Positions 13,491-27,165 of a stretch of 64,000 nt of DNA are shown piece after piece. The DNA lies in contig WARS01000013.1 of assembly GCA_008933995.1 (NCBI GenBank), positions 2,472,721 to 2,536,720 of the forward strand, in the 5' to 3' direction. The notes below the pieces were generated by a model that was not told where the DNA came from, made no database searches, and saw only the letters and a list, made by a program, of their open reading frames with translations. A program made the position numbers and the translations under genes. Source of the stretch: Datnioides undecimradiatus. Its lineage: Eukaryota > Chordata > Actinopteri > Lobotiformes > Datnioididae. Each line of letters opens with the position of its first letter. Position 1 is the stretch's first letter.

Positions 13491-14340
13491 GAAATCAGAT
13501 GTTTTTTGGGAGGGATTGTTCACAAGCTCTGTTCACGATTCCTTGGAGGGATGATGTCATTACGGGCTAATAATAACAATAATTTAGCACACTTTCTCAG
13601 CTGCCTGCACACGGCTCGCTGCCTGATTTTGCTTCAGTGTTTGCAAAAATCCCGAGCAAACAAGACGCTCGCACATACAGAAAAACACACAGACGTTATA
13701 TTGAAAACGGCAGCGGAGAGATCTAATGCATCTAAGGCTGACGGGGGCCAGATCAATAAAGCTTTTGGATATTTTAAGAAAATGACTGAGGAGGCACGCA
13801 GACAGCCCAGAGCTGTGCCGCGGCTTCAGCGCTGTGTGTATTTAGAGAGCTATTCCTGAGGGGAAGGCAAAGAGCAGCAAAGCTCAAACAGAGCCACAGA
13901 GTCATTATTTTTAGTCCTGTTTGCTGTGGGCTCGTTCGAAACGCCCTCTCTCCTCCCCGGGAATAAAGAGCAGCAGCGTGAGAAGACAAATGGAACAGGC
14001 CCCGAGGAGAGTGCGCACATCAATATAAAATCAAATACAACCATAATTATAATCACTCAGTTTCATTTTTCTACTGCTGGGTGAAGTCATTATGGTGCGA
14101 GGTGCACGGTGGAAGGAGCGAGAGGCTAGGAGCTGAAAGTCACGTGCCTCAGATCGAGTGTTAGCATGTACATCTGATTAAAACATTTTCCACATCAAGC
14201 CACATCATACTTTGGCTCTTTGTGCTGGTGGACTTTTACAGGTCATTAGAGAGTAGGAAAGGTCTGACACTGTGGCATTGTGGGATTTCAGGGCTGAAAA
14301 TGCTGCTTTATCATAGCTGGTCTGCTCTTCCCTGCAGGTT

Positions 14341-14455
14341 TGTGTATATGCGTGCGCGTGTTTGAAAATGTGTGCGTCTGAAAGTGCACGTGTCCGCGTG
14401 TGTGCATGCATGTCGCAATGTCCTTGTACATGCATGCGTGCGCCACTGGAGCACG
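14341..14455. repeat. Alternating purine-pyrimidine (TG/CG-rich) tract
   Basis: Dominated by TGTG, TGCG, CATG and GCGC steps, including TATGCGTGCGCGTG and CATGCATGCGTGCGC. Reading frames through it give low-complexity peptides. Confidence 0.6.
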
Positions 14456-14621
14456 AAAGACAGGAACTCATCGTGGTGGTGCTAATACAGAACAAAGCAG
14501 AGCCAGAGATGACATCTATGATCTATCACACTCAGCCACCTGCTTCCCAAAAAGAAGGCCAGTTAAATGCCACATCTGCTCCAGTGCACCACCACCCGCC
14601 AACCGGAAAACACAGAAGAAC

Positions 14622-14641
14622 ATATATATATATATATATAC
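14622..14641. repeat. (TA)n microsatellite
   Basis: Ten uninterrupted AT dinucleotides. Confidence 0.85.
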
Positions 14642-15334
14642 AGTATGCTCACACACAGGGGGAAGAGCTCGCACCAAATCATGACAACCATTCAAAGAGA
14701 GAAAAAGCATACATAACCTAATTTTTAGTTCACAGTAACCCACATGGAGTCAAATGATGCATGCGCGGCTGTCATGTGTTGTAGAACTGGCCGAGGAGAA
14801 CCTCAGAGGTCACTGAGGCGGCACGCGCTGAGAACCGAGGGCCCATTGGTCGCCGAGCGAATGAGGTCCAACAAAGTCTGACCGGCTGTCCCACTCACCG
14901 TGTGAACTGCACTGGTGTGGACAAGAAATGGGTGTGCTCTGCCGCTGCATGCTAACAGGAAATGACCAGTATGCAGAAGCATAACATGTTAGTAATGTTA
15001 CTTTACATAGCTATATTTCTATAAAAAGACATCTGAGGTGGTGCAGATTAAGATTCAGGAAGACCTTTAATGTATATTTTTACATAGTAAACTGGACATA
15101 TTTATGTTCAATCATCAAACACTAAATTATCCAGTTACAATGAATTCAGATATGGATGCAGGTATGAATGACAAAAGCTAAACAGAACTATTGTTTCAGA
15201 AACGTTTCAGCATTATGAAAAATAAGAATATTTGGGATTTGCCAAGTTAGATTGGAAGAGTTTGTCAATCAAATACGAAGCTTGTTATACTGTGTCTTGT
15301 TTTTTTGTATGTACAAACATGAAGGCGTAAAAAT

Positions 15335-15450
15335 GATGGTCCATGTCTTGCTAAGCTAAGCTAACTAACATCTGGCTCCAGCTTTATATTCACTGTAACA
15401 GATGATATCTTCTCGTTTAACGGTAAGAAAGGAAATCTGCTGCTTCCCCC
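15335..15450 (+). repeat. Dispersed teleost repeat with GCTAAGCTAAGCTAAC core, copy 3
   Basis: It contains GCTAAGCTAAGCTAAC, then CTGGCTCCAGCTTTATATTC and ATCTTCTCGTTTAACGGTAA. The order of blocks matches the copy at 60.1 kb (core, TTATAT block, TTCTC-TAAC block), showing a shared ancestor. Confidence 0.6.
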
Positions 15451-18400
15451 AAAATGAACTGCTGCTTCAAAGTAAATGTACGGGACCGTGCAGCCTCGCT
15501 GCCTTTCTAATCCATCAGTATGTGCTTTCTGAGTGTAGACCTGCTGCACCACAGCCTGACAATTCATTACGATAATGATGTGACACACAGCGTACACCGA
15601 AGGTACTGTAGCTATTATATTCATATACAAGTGAAGAAATACAAAGTTGCTCTGCGGATATAAGATTTAAAACAGCAGTGTTTTCTAACCCGAGAACACC
15701 CTCTGCAACAAATGTTGCATCAGTGATGTTCTCCATATGTCAAATTTGTATAATGAGCAAGGCTGTAGCACGGTAATGTAAAATGCTAAAATATGAAATA
15801 TAGAGATGAGATCTACTGCAATAAATAAAAAGAAGAAAGGAAAACAAATCTGTAACATTTAACGGTGAACTAACGACACCGATGCTTTTTTGCTTTCATC
15901 CTTATTCATTCTAGACTGCAAGGAGTGGGCAACAGATGTGCAGATGTCGCAGTTTTGTGTATTTGTCAGTTAGGCATCTGAATGGGTGAGAAAAGTCGGT
16001 ACGGAGCTGCTTGTATCTGCTTCTTCTGTTTGTCTGACACTATAGCCTGGTGTTTGAGAGTGATATCTCTACCATCCATCGCAGATATAATCTTTTCTAC
16101 AAGATCTAAAATCTTTATGGAACAGCGATTCTCAGCGAATTCATATTCTCAAATTCTCGGAGAATTAACTACTAACAGCTGATTTTCACGCAGGAAAAAA
16201 GAAAATGATTGTTTTTTGTATTTTATGTCATTTACAATGTCGCAAAATCTACAACACGAGTTTTGCTTTAACAAAGGCCAGTATAGAATTAATACGTTTT
16301 CTGATCAAAGACAGACTACGTGACAGAGTTGTTTCCAATTATCCACCTAACCTGACAGAAACCTAGAGCCTCTCCAGCTCTCCTGTTTTTTCTTCCTGCC
16401 TTTGTTATTGCTGAACCGTATCAAAGAGTGGTGAGATCACTTTTCTGAACCTGTTTGTTTAGCATGGGAGGCTGGCTCTGGATCAGGAGCCACAGAGGAG
16501 GCTGCGTGGGCTATTTTAATGAACTCCCTGCTTCAGAGTGATGAATAGGTGTGTCTGAGCTCAGTGTCTGCTCCACCCCTTCAGAGGGCTCAACTACCAG
16601 GGCACTCATAAGCAGAGCCTTGTGCTTCCCACACACATACAACAGACACAGGAATTCAACGGTACTACTAATGAACACACAGCAAACGCTTATGAATGCA
16701 CATAAAAAGATGCACCCAATCATTGCAACAGCAGTCTTGGAAACGAATCCAAAACTGAGATTCCTGGCAGATGAGAGGCGTTGAAAGATGAAAGGCCGCA
16801 TAAACATCACCCTGAACCACCCACTGCATCAGAGGACAATCGTTAAAGAAAAGCCAAAAGCTATGTCAAATTTAAAAAAAAAGAAATACCGTACATAAAG
16901 GGGCCCGGAAACCTATTCGGTCGCTCGGCGTCTTACTGGCTGTTTCATTGCAGAGATTTATGTTGGTTTGGAGATGGCAGGGCTTTGTCACAAACAGGTG
17001 ATGTCACTTATTTCCAAACGCCAAACTGAATTTAGAATTTTATGGCTCTCAAACCGTGTCCTAGCCGGACGCCGTCGAGCGTCAGCAACAAAATCAGTTC
17101 GGCTGCACTGTTCTCTGTTTGCTTTTTTTGTGCCTGAACTTCTCCCCCTGTAAGCGCTGTTTGAAACGGTTGTTTGATAAAGCTGGAATGAGGAGCCGCG
17201 TATACGATACCTGGGCATTTAACTAGAACGTAAATGAGGTGGCGGCTAATCCAGTCTCACTTTCAGGCGCCCTTCGACACGTGCTTTGATAAGAACAAGC
17301 ATTCGTCGTATCACATATATTCAGTTATTCAGGGCCTTCTTTGGGTTTTAAGTTCTCAGACACTGGTTCTATTGTTGGAGCAATATTGTACACAGTATTT
17401 TCAGAACAGGTCAATGTTGCTAAAAAAAAAAAAAAAAGGACTAACAGGGCAAGAAACATAATTCGGACCGGAAAGTGAAAGTAAGCATCAGGAGTTGGCT
17501 TGCACAACAATTCCTGAACCAGGAATTCAATCTGTCACTCTGACTAATGTTTTACCTTTGGTTCCTGTTTCGTTCCCACATTTAAGTGACTTCCATGAGG
17601 TCATGTTCACAGTCTGTCTCATCATCTGACTGCTCACGACTCCCTGCACTTATATTTTTGTGTACAATCTTATTAAAATTAACACTCACGCTGTGCTAAA
17701 CTCTGGTTTTCCTTTAGGGTTACCGACTCACAATAATTACTAACTGTACATGCTCACATTAAACTAGTTTAAAGCAGATAAATGAAGGATTACGATTTCA
17801 GACCAGACCACTGGGCCGTCAGTATCTGGTGTTTTTGCTGTACAGTGATGCATCGCAGGAGGCTGTCTGACAGGAAGAAGCTGCATGTATTAACCTTTAT
17901 TTATCCATGGTAGACTTGATGAGCGGGTCATCTTTTGTTCAGAGATGCCGCGCTGCACAATCATAAAAAAGCCTTGGAGGAAGGATGTGCAGGAGACGTA
18001 TAGACCACCACGGCTTTAGTTTTTCCTTTTTTTTCCCCCAACAGATGGAAGAGACAGCTCCTATAACATATCACAGTTCATTAGCAGTGAGCCAGAACCG
18101 TTTCAGTTTCTTCCCCTTTCAGCGGAGATTTATTCTTCTCCTCATAGCGGTCAGGATGATGTTCTGTCAGATTCTTACACTTGTGTCGGAGAACATGCTC
18201 TTTGGAAAGGACGTGCTCTATCTGTGGCCAAGTCTTCTCTGGCTCCTCTCCAGCACAACGAGGCCTTCACAACCCTCGGTGCAATGCAAATGTCCAAGTC
18301 CATGTCCAGCTCTGAAGTCCCAGTGGTGCCTTCGGGGCCTCGGGGCCAGATATGCCATATCTTAATACAGAATCTGCTGTCCGTCAAGTCTCACACCATT

Positions 18401-18479
18401 AATTCTATGGAGGCTCCACAAACTGTTAACTGTCAAGCTATCAAGCCCCTCTCTTCCAGCCTCAGTCTCTCCCTCACTT

Positions 18480-18735
18480 CTTATAGACCTCATTTGCAGA
18501 TAATAGGCCATACAGTGGAAAAAGTGCCCTTTTTAATTATCCCGAGGATTATGAGGTTTGAGTTGTTCCCAAATGCTAATACATGGATCGCAGCTGTGCA
18601 TCTTTGCATAAGGAGGGGTATATTACCCTTCCATTTGGCCTCTGTCGCTGATGGCTTACAGCTGATCTTTGCACACCTCATTTGACGGGAAAATAAGAGG
18701 CTGAAAAGCTCTGCATGAGAGACCTGTGAGCGTAA
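18480..18735. promoter_or_regulatory. Candidate conserved non-coding element
   Basis: Repeat-free stretch with TTTTTAATTATC, a POU-like TTTGCATAA (18603-18611), a CAGCTG E-box (18591-18596) and a second CAGCTG near 18660. Frames of about 110-150 residues cross it on both strands, but none resembles a known protein. Confidence 0.3.
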
Positions 18736-20905
18736 TGAGCCTCCGAGATTCCGACGAGGGAGTAAAATGCCAGAACACACACAGTTAATGACAGAAATGA
18801 AAGATGGAATCAACCAGGAATTGGGTTTGATTCCTAAAAGACACAGATGAGCATGATTTTGTGGTTATGGATCCAGCTCGTACCCAAACTTCTATTATTA
18901 ATCAGGAAGTCTTGGAGGTAGAGTTTGATTCAATTTACTGCAGCAGATACGTGACATCATCAGCATCAGGGTGGTTCAGTGATGGAAGTGGACTCAGAAA
19001 GTGTCCACAACTGACTTTCCAATACTTTTTCAATAATCATCCACATATATTTGCATTTTATACGCTCCTGTCTTCAGTGTTAAACTCAGCAAGACACCAA
19101 AAAAGGGGAAAAAAGAGGATTTTCTACAGTTTGCTGTCGCCTGACTCTGAATGCACTCTATTGGCATGGACGCGTACATACTGTGCATGATTCACAAGCC
19201 CAAAAGACACAATACAAAGCACCGGATCCATAGAATCAGTACAGACACAGAAATCCACTCACACAGGCTTCAAAACTCTGACCTGATCTTCAATTTGACA
19301 CTTTTCTGAGTCTATGTTCCCGCCACACACATGGTAAAATATCAGTATGGGTTTCAGCAAATCAATAACAGCCCCAGTCCTCATTAATTACAGCTGCTCT
19401 GCAGAGGTATACATGATTTCAAAACACCCACATTTTCTATATACAGTCCCCAAACAGCACAGTGGGGACTTATTTATTTTCTTCTCTTTAATTCTGTATT
19501 TTCTTCTTGGCTCGCTTAGCTGCTACTTTGTCAGCGAATGTGGGAGACAAAATAATTGCCTCTATATTTCCTGAATTGATTTCTTGCACAGTTCTAATAC
19601 AGTGGTCAGGCTGGCACTCAGGCGCCCATGACAGGCCCTTGTACTGCTGGCTTTGTATTTCTGGGGGAAAATAGCACTCAAAGAGTCAAGACTCTTTTTA
19701 TTTTCTACAGCTTGTTATCAAGGTCAAGCATTAACAACCGAAACAGAAATCCCTTGAAGCTAAGCCATCCATCCAAAACCCAGCTCAATCACACACAGTT
19801 AAAATAATACTAAATTAGACTCATAAAGACACGCAAAAGCTATTAAATATGAAAACACAACATAGATGTGATTCTCTGCCAACCGGGTCAGCTCGAAGGG
19901 GGGGGGCGCAAGATGATTAACAAGCAGGAAGTATGGAGGGCAAAAACGTTTCGGCTTACTTTTATCTCCACAGGCCTTTAAAAACCACTCAAATGACACT
20001 TGGGGGAAAGATCATTGATTGGTCAAAGGGTTCGCAACTCATGAATATATGCAGCTTGCGCGGGGTGGGAATAGTGCCTGGAAGTTTGAGTCTGGTCTGG
20101 ACATCCCAGTTGTGCACCTTTTGAGCACAGACATGATGTCACCCGCTGGTTTATGGACTGCTGGTAAAGCCGTGATTTCGGCGATTTGCCGCTCGTCATC
20201 CTGGATTTTTGGAACCAGAAGTGCTTATATAGGTTGGAGCTGCCGTGGACGCGCATTTTACTTGGACTAGATTGGATTGTGGTAACAACTTGCCAGTTTC
20301 AAGGTAGTCAAGGTAGCTTCATCATGCATTTGACTGTAAATCAAACCAAAATGAACCAAACGAGCCTCATGCTATATTGAACAAAACTGAAACCACAAAC
20401 TAAATCAACTGACACGTCAAATCTTTGTCTAATAGACGTATAATCCCAATATGACTGCTTTTTAAATCCACTTAGTGAACCCACAAGCCACATTCACTAT
20501 ATCTACTGTCTATATAGGCCTGTCTGTGGAGTGCAGGGCATGCCAGCAGGGTGTGCTGGTATGAGCAATTGATGTTTTATCAATCTGCAAAATGGAAAAG
20601 TATATGCTACACAACCAAAGAAATCAGATTTACTGCAGTTACAGTGTTAATTGTCCTGATTGCATTTGTTGGTTGTTCCCACGAGAGAACGGCACCAACA
20701 AGCTTCATCCGCAAACCCACAACAACATCTCCACCTTCCATTTTCCACAGGCGGACCGTTGCAGGCTGCACATGCAAGTGAAGAGGACAAACAAAAGTGA
20801 CAAAGAATAAAAAGAGCAATGGACGCTGCAGCAGCTGCGACAACATTATTCTACGTACAGTAAATAAAATAACCTGACAACAAACACAGAGGCCCGTATG
20901 GCATG

Positions 20906-20943
20906 CACGCACACACACACGCACACACACACACACACACACA
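20906..20943. repeat. (CA)n microsatellite
   Basis: CA repeat with two CG interruptions, about 38 bp. Confidence 0.9.
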
Positions 20944-22439
20944 AAGTGCTTCTTTTCTGAGCTACACAATGGTTGTTGACGTTCTCCTCTGGAGCGCAAG
21001 TTGCAACGATCAGTAGGTTTGTTGTTGCTCTGTCTGAATGCATGTCGTCCTCCACGGTCTCCTCCAGGTTCAGCTGCTCCGCTTGTTCATTCTCAATGCA
21101 CCACGTAACCAGTAAAGTCAACCTCCCTGTCCCCTCTGCGATCCTCGAGTTTTCAGAAACTTAGAGCTGAATCAGCGCTCTGCAGTCACTACTGCGACAG
21201 GAGTCATTTGGTTTGGGTCACTTAGTTCGCTCGCCGGGTGGTGCATCGAATCGTTGATACATTAAGGTGGATGCAACCTTTATTTCCCTGAAACCTTGTT
21301 ATACTTTTTTGCAGTCTAGTGATACACCCCTCGCATCACCTGACAATCATCAAGCGATCAAACACATTCAACAAGGTGTCACCTCGCTGGAGCTCTGACC
21401 ACTTCCTGATTTGGTTTATTGGTATAGCAACGAGATGAAATGTAACTGGTTACTTCGACGCCTGTTTAGAGGTCTCTCAGCTGTGGTAAGGGCAAAACAT
21501 TCAGCCACACTCTGCAGTGCTTTAGAGAGACCCAAACTTTGTCACACAGTGTTCGAGTGAGTTTGTAGCCCTGTTCAACATTGTAATGCTTCCATTTCGG
21601 TTGCCGGCACTTAGTTTGGAAACCTATAAAAGCTGAGCAGGCAATAGAAGGCAAAGGCTTTTGTCAGCCTTGTATTCATGCTCGCGTGAGGCTGTGGCTA
21701 TTTCCTGGAAAAGGGAGCAGGAGCAGAGATTTGTTCGCTGATTTCCTTTCCAGCACTTGTTGCAGGTTGATTATTGATTTGCATTACGGGGTTCACCTAT
21801 TAGCCTACAGAAAATAAATGCAGTTTACTGTGATGTGCATTTCCTCCAACTGACATTGAAAAAACTATAAGAGTAAGTTGAGGAACTGGATCATGAACTC
21901 TTGTTTTGCATGAAAGCAAACTCCTCCCGTCCTCTCCTCTCTTTAATGGGTAGAAGAGACAGGAAGTCTTTCTTGTATGCTTTTGCAGCTCTTAATTACT
22001 TAACTTGTTTTCCCTGTGGTGAATGCTCAGTATAATAACCCCCCTGAACCATCCCTTCTGGTACAGACTGCTCTTTAAATTAGGAAACGGCAGAGGAGGT
22101 AACCACCGCCCACATACCGAGCTGAATGATGGAGAATATGGGGCCCGGCTCCAAAGTAGCGAAGCGAGAACAGAAGTGAAGAGACAGAAGAACAGAAAAA
22201 AGGAGAAATGTCTGCTGTCCACTTACACCAGTCTCCTGCAGTCTGGCCATGAACTTGAGTTTTCTTCAGATCTAACCCCTTGTCTAACATAGTCTTTCCT
22301 CTTCGCGGGCCAGTGGGGTGAGGACACCCTTTGAACCTTTTTAGCACAACTTCATGAGATTTCTGCAAAAAAAAAGCCCCTCACACCCTCCATGTGAGAG
22401 AGGGAAGGGACGACACGCTGGATTGGCAGGGAAAGCAAG

Positions 22440-22630
22440 CGGGGAGCGAGAGTGCATTAGACCTCTGGCGTCAAGTGAGGCATCAATTAATGAGCAGCCT
22501 GGGAATGTGTCCATCCAGACACACTCTGCACCGACGTGCCGCGGGAGGCCAAGCCAGGGCCACAGACGGCACGGGGACATGAATAATTGAGGTCCCTGTT
22601 TTAAATGTTTAAATGAATTAGGGCCTGGGG
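22440..22630. promoter_or_regulatory. Candidate conserved non-coding element
   Basis: Repeat-free block ending with CATCAATTAATGAGCAGCC and CATGAATAATTGAGG, with TAAT cores in a GC-balanced setting. It lacks a supported coding frame. Confidence 0.22.
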
Positions 22631-25600
22631 AAGAGGTGTTAAGAGATGTACAAGAGGGAGGAAGGGAATGGCTGCAAAAATACCCCCATTATGTCTCTAA
22701 TCATGAGGCAGAAAGGTGTTCAGTGTCAGTAGCGAAGCTGGCTAAGTCACGTCATAAGTGGGGTGACCCGGGTGCATGTCACGTCCTACACGAAGCTCGC
22801 TTCGGCTGTTGTGTCGACAGATTTCTGTCTGCGCACCAACAGTGGAAAATAATGGCCTTGTTTTGACACAATTCAAACCCATGCATGCGTCTTTGCATTG
22901 GCCCTTATCTCAGCCACATTGCCTACTTATAGACGTTATTAAAGGCTGACGGTGACACCTTTCAAACTTAAAGCTAAGTGCTCGAGCAGTGCTGTGGGGG
23001 AAGGCCAAGCAAATAACAAGAGGAAGAGCTTTTCATTCAGAGGAGACAGAGGCAGATGGATTGGCATCTCTTTCTGAGAACACCTCCTTTATGCAGTGGC
23101 TTTATTGATTATTAATAACAAATTTAACTCGTGAACTCGCGCTTTATTGATCAGTTAGAACAAATTTGGGACCAAGTCGTGAAAAAAACCCTGTCCGGCT
23201 GTTACGTATCCTCCTCCAACATGACAACTGTTTTGTCTCTTTCTGCGGCTCCTCTGTTCATCAGGAGGACGTCTGATGACTCAGACATGTTTGCGGCCGC
23301 AGACTTGGTCGATGTCCATCAGCATTTTGTTTTTTTCTTTTTTCAGCTAACAAACATTTATAACCGCACACTGATAGGTTTACCAGGCGCAGATTAAATA
23401 ATGACCCTTTATTAATGACTTTGCTAACATTAGTAACAGCAGACTTGAGTGGCATGTGGGTAATGGGTTTCTCCCTTTCTCTCTCTCTAATGAGGCATCA
23501 AATCTGCAGTTATACACGTTTGATATTAACAAATGGGTTTTGGTCCATATGCTCTTCAGCCCCTTTTCCAGAAGGAGATGTGGCAGGGTGGTGCAACACA
23601 GCCGCATCCGCCGGACGTCCAGGGTCGGAAAACGACATCCGACTTGTCCAAGTTCATCGTTCTGAAGCCCGAGGACGTTCTGCGGGGCGTGTTTACCCGC
23701 ACAGCTGGAAAAATGTTTCCGTTTGCTGCCAAGACTTCCAACAATCTCACTCAATCAATCAAAGTCTGGGAAAGTCGCTTTTCAGCTCCGGTTCTTTCTT
23801 TGAACCTCTTCGCTTTATTTGAACAGGTTTCAGTGAGGGACGCTTGATTCCGCTAAAGGTTTTGTCAGAAATGATTTCATCTGCTGATGAATCCACAAAG
23901 GAAATCAGCTTCCCTAAATGCTCGGCCCAAAACATTGTGGTTTTCTGAAATAACAGCCGTGTAAGAGCCAGCACAATCTATTTCAGTTCGATGGTTTTTA
24001 AATTGTATAAAGGCGCAGTGTGTGACACTACAGCAGCTGATATTTGTACCAGCCAGTCGTCAGCAGGACACAGAGGGTAAACAAGGCCCTACTGATTGGC
24101 AGCCGTTCCACTCCACACAATCCAGCAAAGATGGCTCAAATTGGATGCAAAAACAGCGCGCTAAGATTTCAATTTCTCCTCACAGATGGGAGCAACACGC
24201 ACAATGCCTGTGACGCGTCTCCAGTACCTGAAACTGGGGAGTAAACAATGATCAAATTGATACAGTCCCAAAGAGGCTAAGCGCACGCTGAGTGCTCTGG
24301 GCCCGCGCTGATTTCTGAGACAGAACAGACAGACAGGCGGCCAAAAAGATGAGATAAGAGGTGCTATCAGGCTCCTTCGATGTGGGTGGCTTCCTCTGAG
24401 CTGCCAGCGCACCGCCGCTTCTCCTCTCTCTTTCATTTTCTCCTTCTCAACCTCGCTCAGGCCGGAGCCCAAAGCCCAAGAGAAATTAGTCACCCCGCAC
24501 GCTGTGGTGAGGGAGTTGTTGTGTGTGTTTGTGTGTTTGTGTGAGGAAAGAGAGAGTGAAAGCAAGACGAAAGAGAACAGGCAGGGGGAGAGAACAAAAT
24601 TGTTTTCCATCCCAAGGCTTACAATTCCGCTTTATATCCGAAAAATTGATGCAAGTCTGGAGAAGGGATATCAGTCTAAGCATCAGAAATGTGCTGCAGT
24701 AACAGGAAAAGCCTCGCTGTGCCCGCACAGATACAGAGGTGGCCACAAGACGAAGGGCGGAAAATGATAAAGGAAGCTGGGAGAGCCTCGAAGCTTAAGA
24801 GATGTTCACCCAGACCCAAACCAGCTGTGAGCCGGAGCACTCCATTCTGAAAATGGGCTCTTTAAAACATGAAATTGTCCCGTCGCTGCAACCTCCCGGC
24901 TCCCAATTGTCCCCCCTTAAAAATCAATGGCAGGATCGATACCGTTAGCAAGATTCTCATTTTTTGATTTGATGAGCTGTATCAACACGTTCTATATTTT
25001 GTGAGTTAATCTCTGAGTTATGCTTCTGTGGAGATACATACAAACATTTCGGCGAAAGCGAGGTGACGCCCCCCCAAATTGCAAATGTCAAACAAAGCTG
25101 ATTCAAACATCCCGTCTCTAAAATTCTCTTCAAATCCATATTTTTGCCGATGTCCAGTCCATTTTTATTGGTGGATCCAAATGTCAGGGGTGGAATAGCG
25201 GTTTGGTGCGACTGTCACCATCTGTCTTTATGTTGTGCTTCATTAAACATCACGCTTTTTCCTATAAGGCACTTAAAGGTTTGACAGAACCCCACATTTC
25301 AGTGTGTCCAGACAGCACTTGTGACATTTCCAGGCCAGCGGCTGATATCATTAAAATATCCAATGTTGTTACTTATTAAATCAAAGAAAGAACTGGACAG
25401 CCCCAGTTTCATGTGTTTTGACCATAATGACTACTGAGCTGTAATGAACTGTGGTGCAGAACGTAAACCTCGGAAGGAGGTCCGTGTAACATCCCAAAGT
25501 GGTACCGCCTCCATGACTTTACTCCATAACGTCCAGAGCAGCCACCCTGTATGTTGCAGGCTGTCATCTAAAGCATTAACCCCTCATTCTTTCATTTATA

Positions 25601-26525
25601 ATATTGTCTGGAACAATAAGCATGCAGGCCCCGTCATCTTTTCTTTTCCTCTCCCCTGCGCGCACGCAACAGGTGACGTCTGGTCAGTGGTGCTCCAGGC
25701 AAAATACAAATGAAACCGTTTTGCGTTCGATGGTGAATGTGCGTGGCATACACTGCCAAAAAAGAGTGAAATGCCACAAAGGTTTGCACAGTTTGCTTGT
25801 TTAATACAGACCAACAGACTGATGAGTCTGTCAGTCAGTGAAGATCTGCATCAGCTACCTGCAGCCATCCTGCCCCTTACTTAGAGTGATTACTGACAAA
25901 CAGGTAATGCTATCAGACAACAGTTAGACGTTGTATATCACACCCTCTGTTCACTGAATAACCTTATCCTGAACTCTACGTAAACACTGTCTTTAGTTTG
26001 AAGCTACAGACCAATAATGTGTTTTGTCACATGATACCGTAACTGGAGAACAACATGGCAGTCATCACTGAATATAATGCTACTTTTAAATGTCATTACT
26101 ACAAAATAACATCATGTGATGTGTCTCAGTCATACACTTCATGACAGAGTTATACAGACCGTGATCCCACAGGATGAGTCGAGTATTCCAAATACATTTT
26201 GAAGTTGAATGCTGATTGCTGTCAGTGACATACACACTTCCTCAGCCATTGCTGTACTATATATGTAACGTGTCTGAGTACTAATGGACCTATCTGACCC
26301 CTCACAGCCTGTCCATGCTCAAACGTATTCCCTGTTTGCGTCAAGGTAAAACTATTGACACGAATTACAAAAGGACTGCAGACGCACGTCCCTCACACAC
26401 AACACAGCACCTCATCGCTTAGTCACGTTAAAATGTGACTGATGAATCAAAGAGCAAAAGAATAATTAAAAGTGAAATGTTCTGTGTGTATTTATAGTGC
26501 AAGTACATCGCGCATGCAGCTGACT

Positions 26526-26542
26526 GAGAGAGAGAGAGAGAG
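26526..26542. repeat. Short (GA)n repeat
   Basis: About eight GA units. Confidence 0.75.
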
Positions 26543-26944
26543 GGGGCATGTTTGAATGGATGAAAGAAAATCTTGAACTGCAGCTACCCTTGAGCTAATT
26601 CTATCATGGTGGAGAGATAAGTACCCAGATTTCTGTTTCTCATTCTCATCTTGTACATTAGATCAAGGCTCAGACACTAGCTTCTGCACAATACGTTTAA
26701 TGACATGGGTGCGTTTCTTTTGAAGATAGCAACGCGCTTTGAAGAGACCTCAGCTGTTCAATTGCTGCGATCTGATGATGAAGAAACCTGACCGGCCTCC
26801 GCGTCGGGTCACAGAATTCAACCCACCTCCCATTGTTTGCCTGATGAGGGGCAGGAGGGCGGAAGACAGGCCTGCCGAAATCATGCAAGCGAACCACAAG
26901 AGGAAACCAACTTTGAATAACAAAAAAAGAAACGCGTGAACATC

Positions 26945-27165
26945 AGCTCTCCTCTACGAAGCAAATGGAGAGACCTTTGACATTAATTGCCAATTTCATT
27001 GAGTCCAATTCGTTTAATTATAATCACAACAGGGCTGCCGTTCTCCTGTTTTCTCAACAAAGAAATAACAAGCGTGGACAATAACAGGCTAATTTTTAAA
27101 CCCTGTAATTGCAATTTTCTACTCAAATTGCAGTCTAATGATTACAGGCATGAGGTGGAGCCTGA
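26945..27165. promoter_or_regulatory. Candidate conserved non-coding element
   Basis: Very dense in homeodomain-type sites: CATTAATTGCC, GTTTAATTATAATC, TGTAATTGCAATTTTC and CTAATGATTAC, plus a SOX-like GGACAATAAC. This is the most element-like block of the upstream desert. Confidence 0.35.

Larger units (their letters stand above)
12471..15334. other. Intergenic: purine tract, candidate element, Z-prone tract
   Basis: Apart from the purine tract, the element at 13.3 kb and the TG/CG-rich tract at 14.34 kb listed separately, only short unsupported frames are present. Confidence 0.6.
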
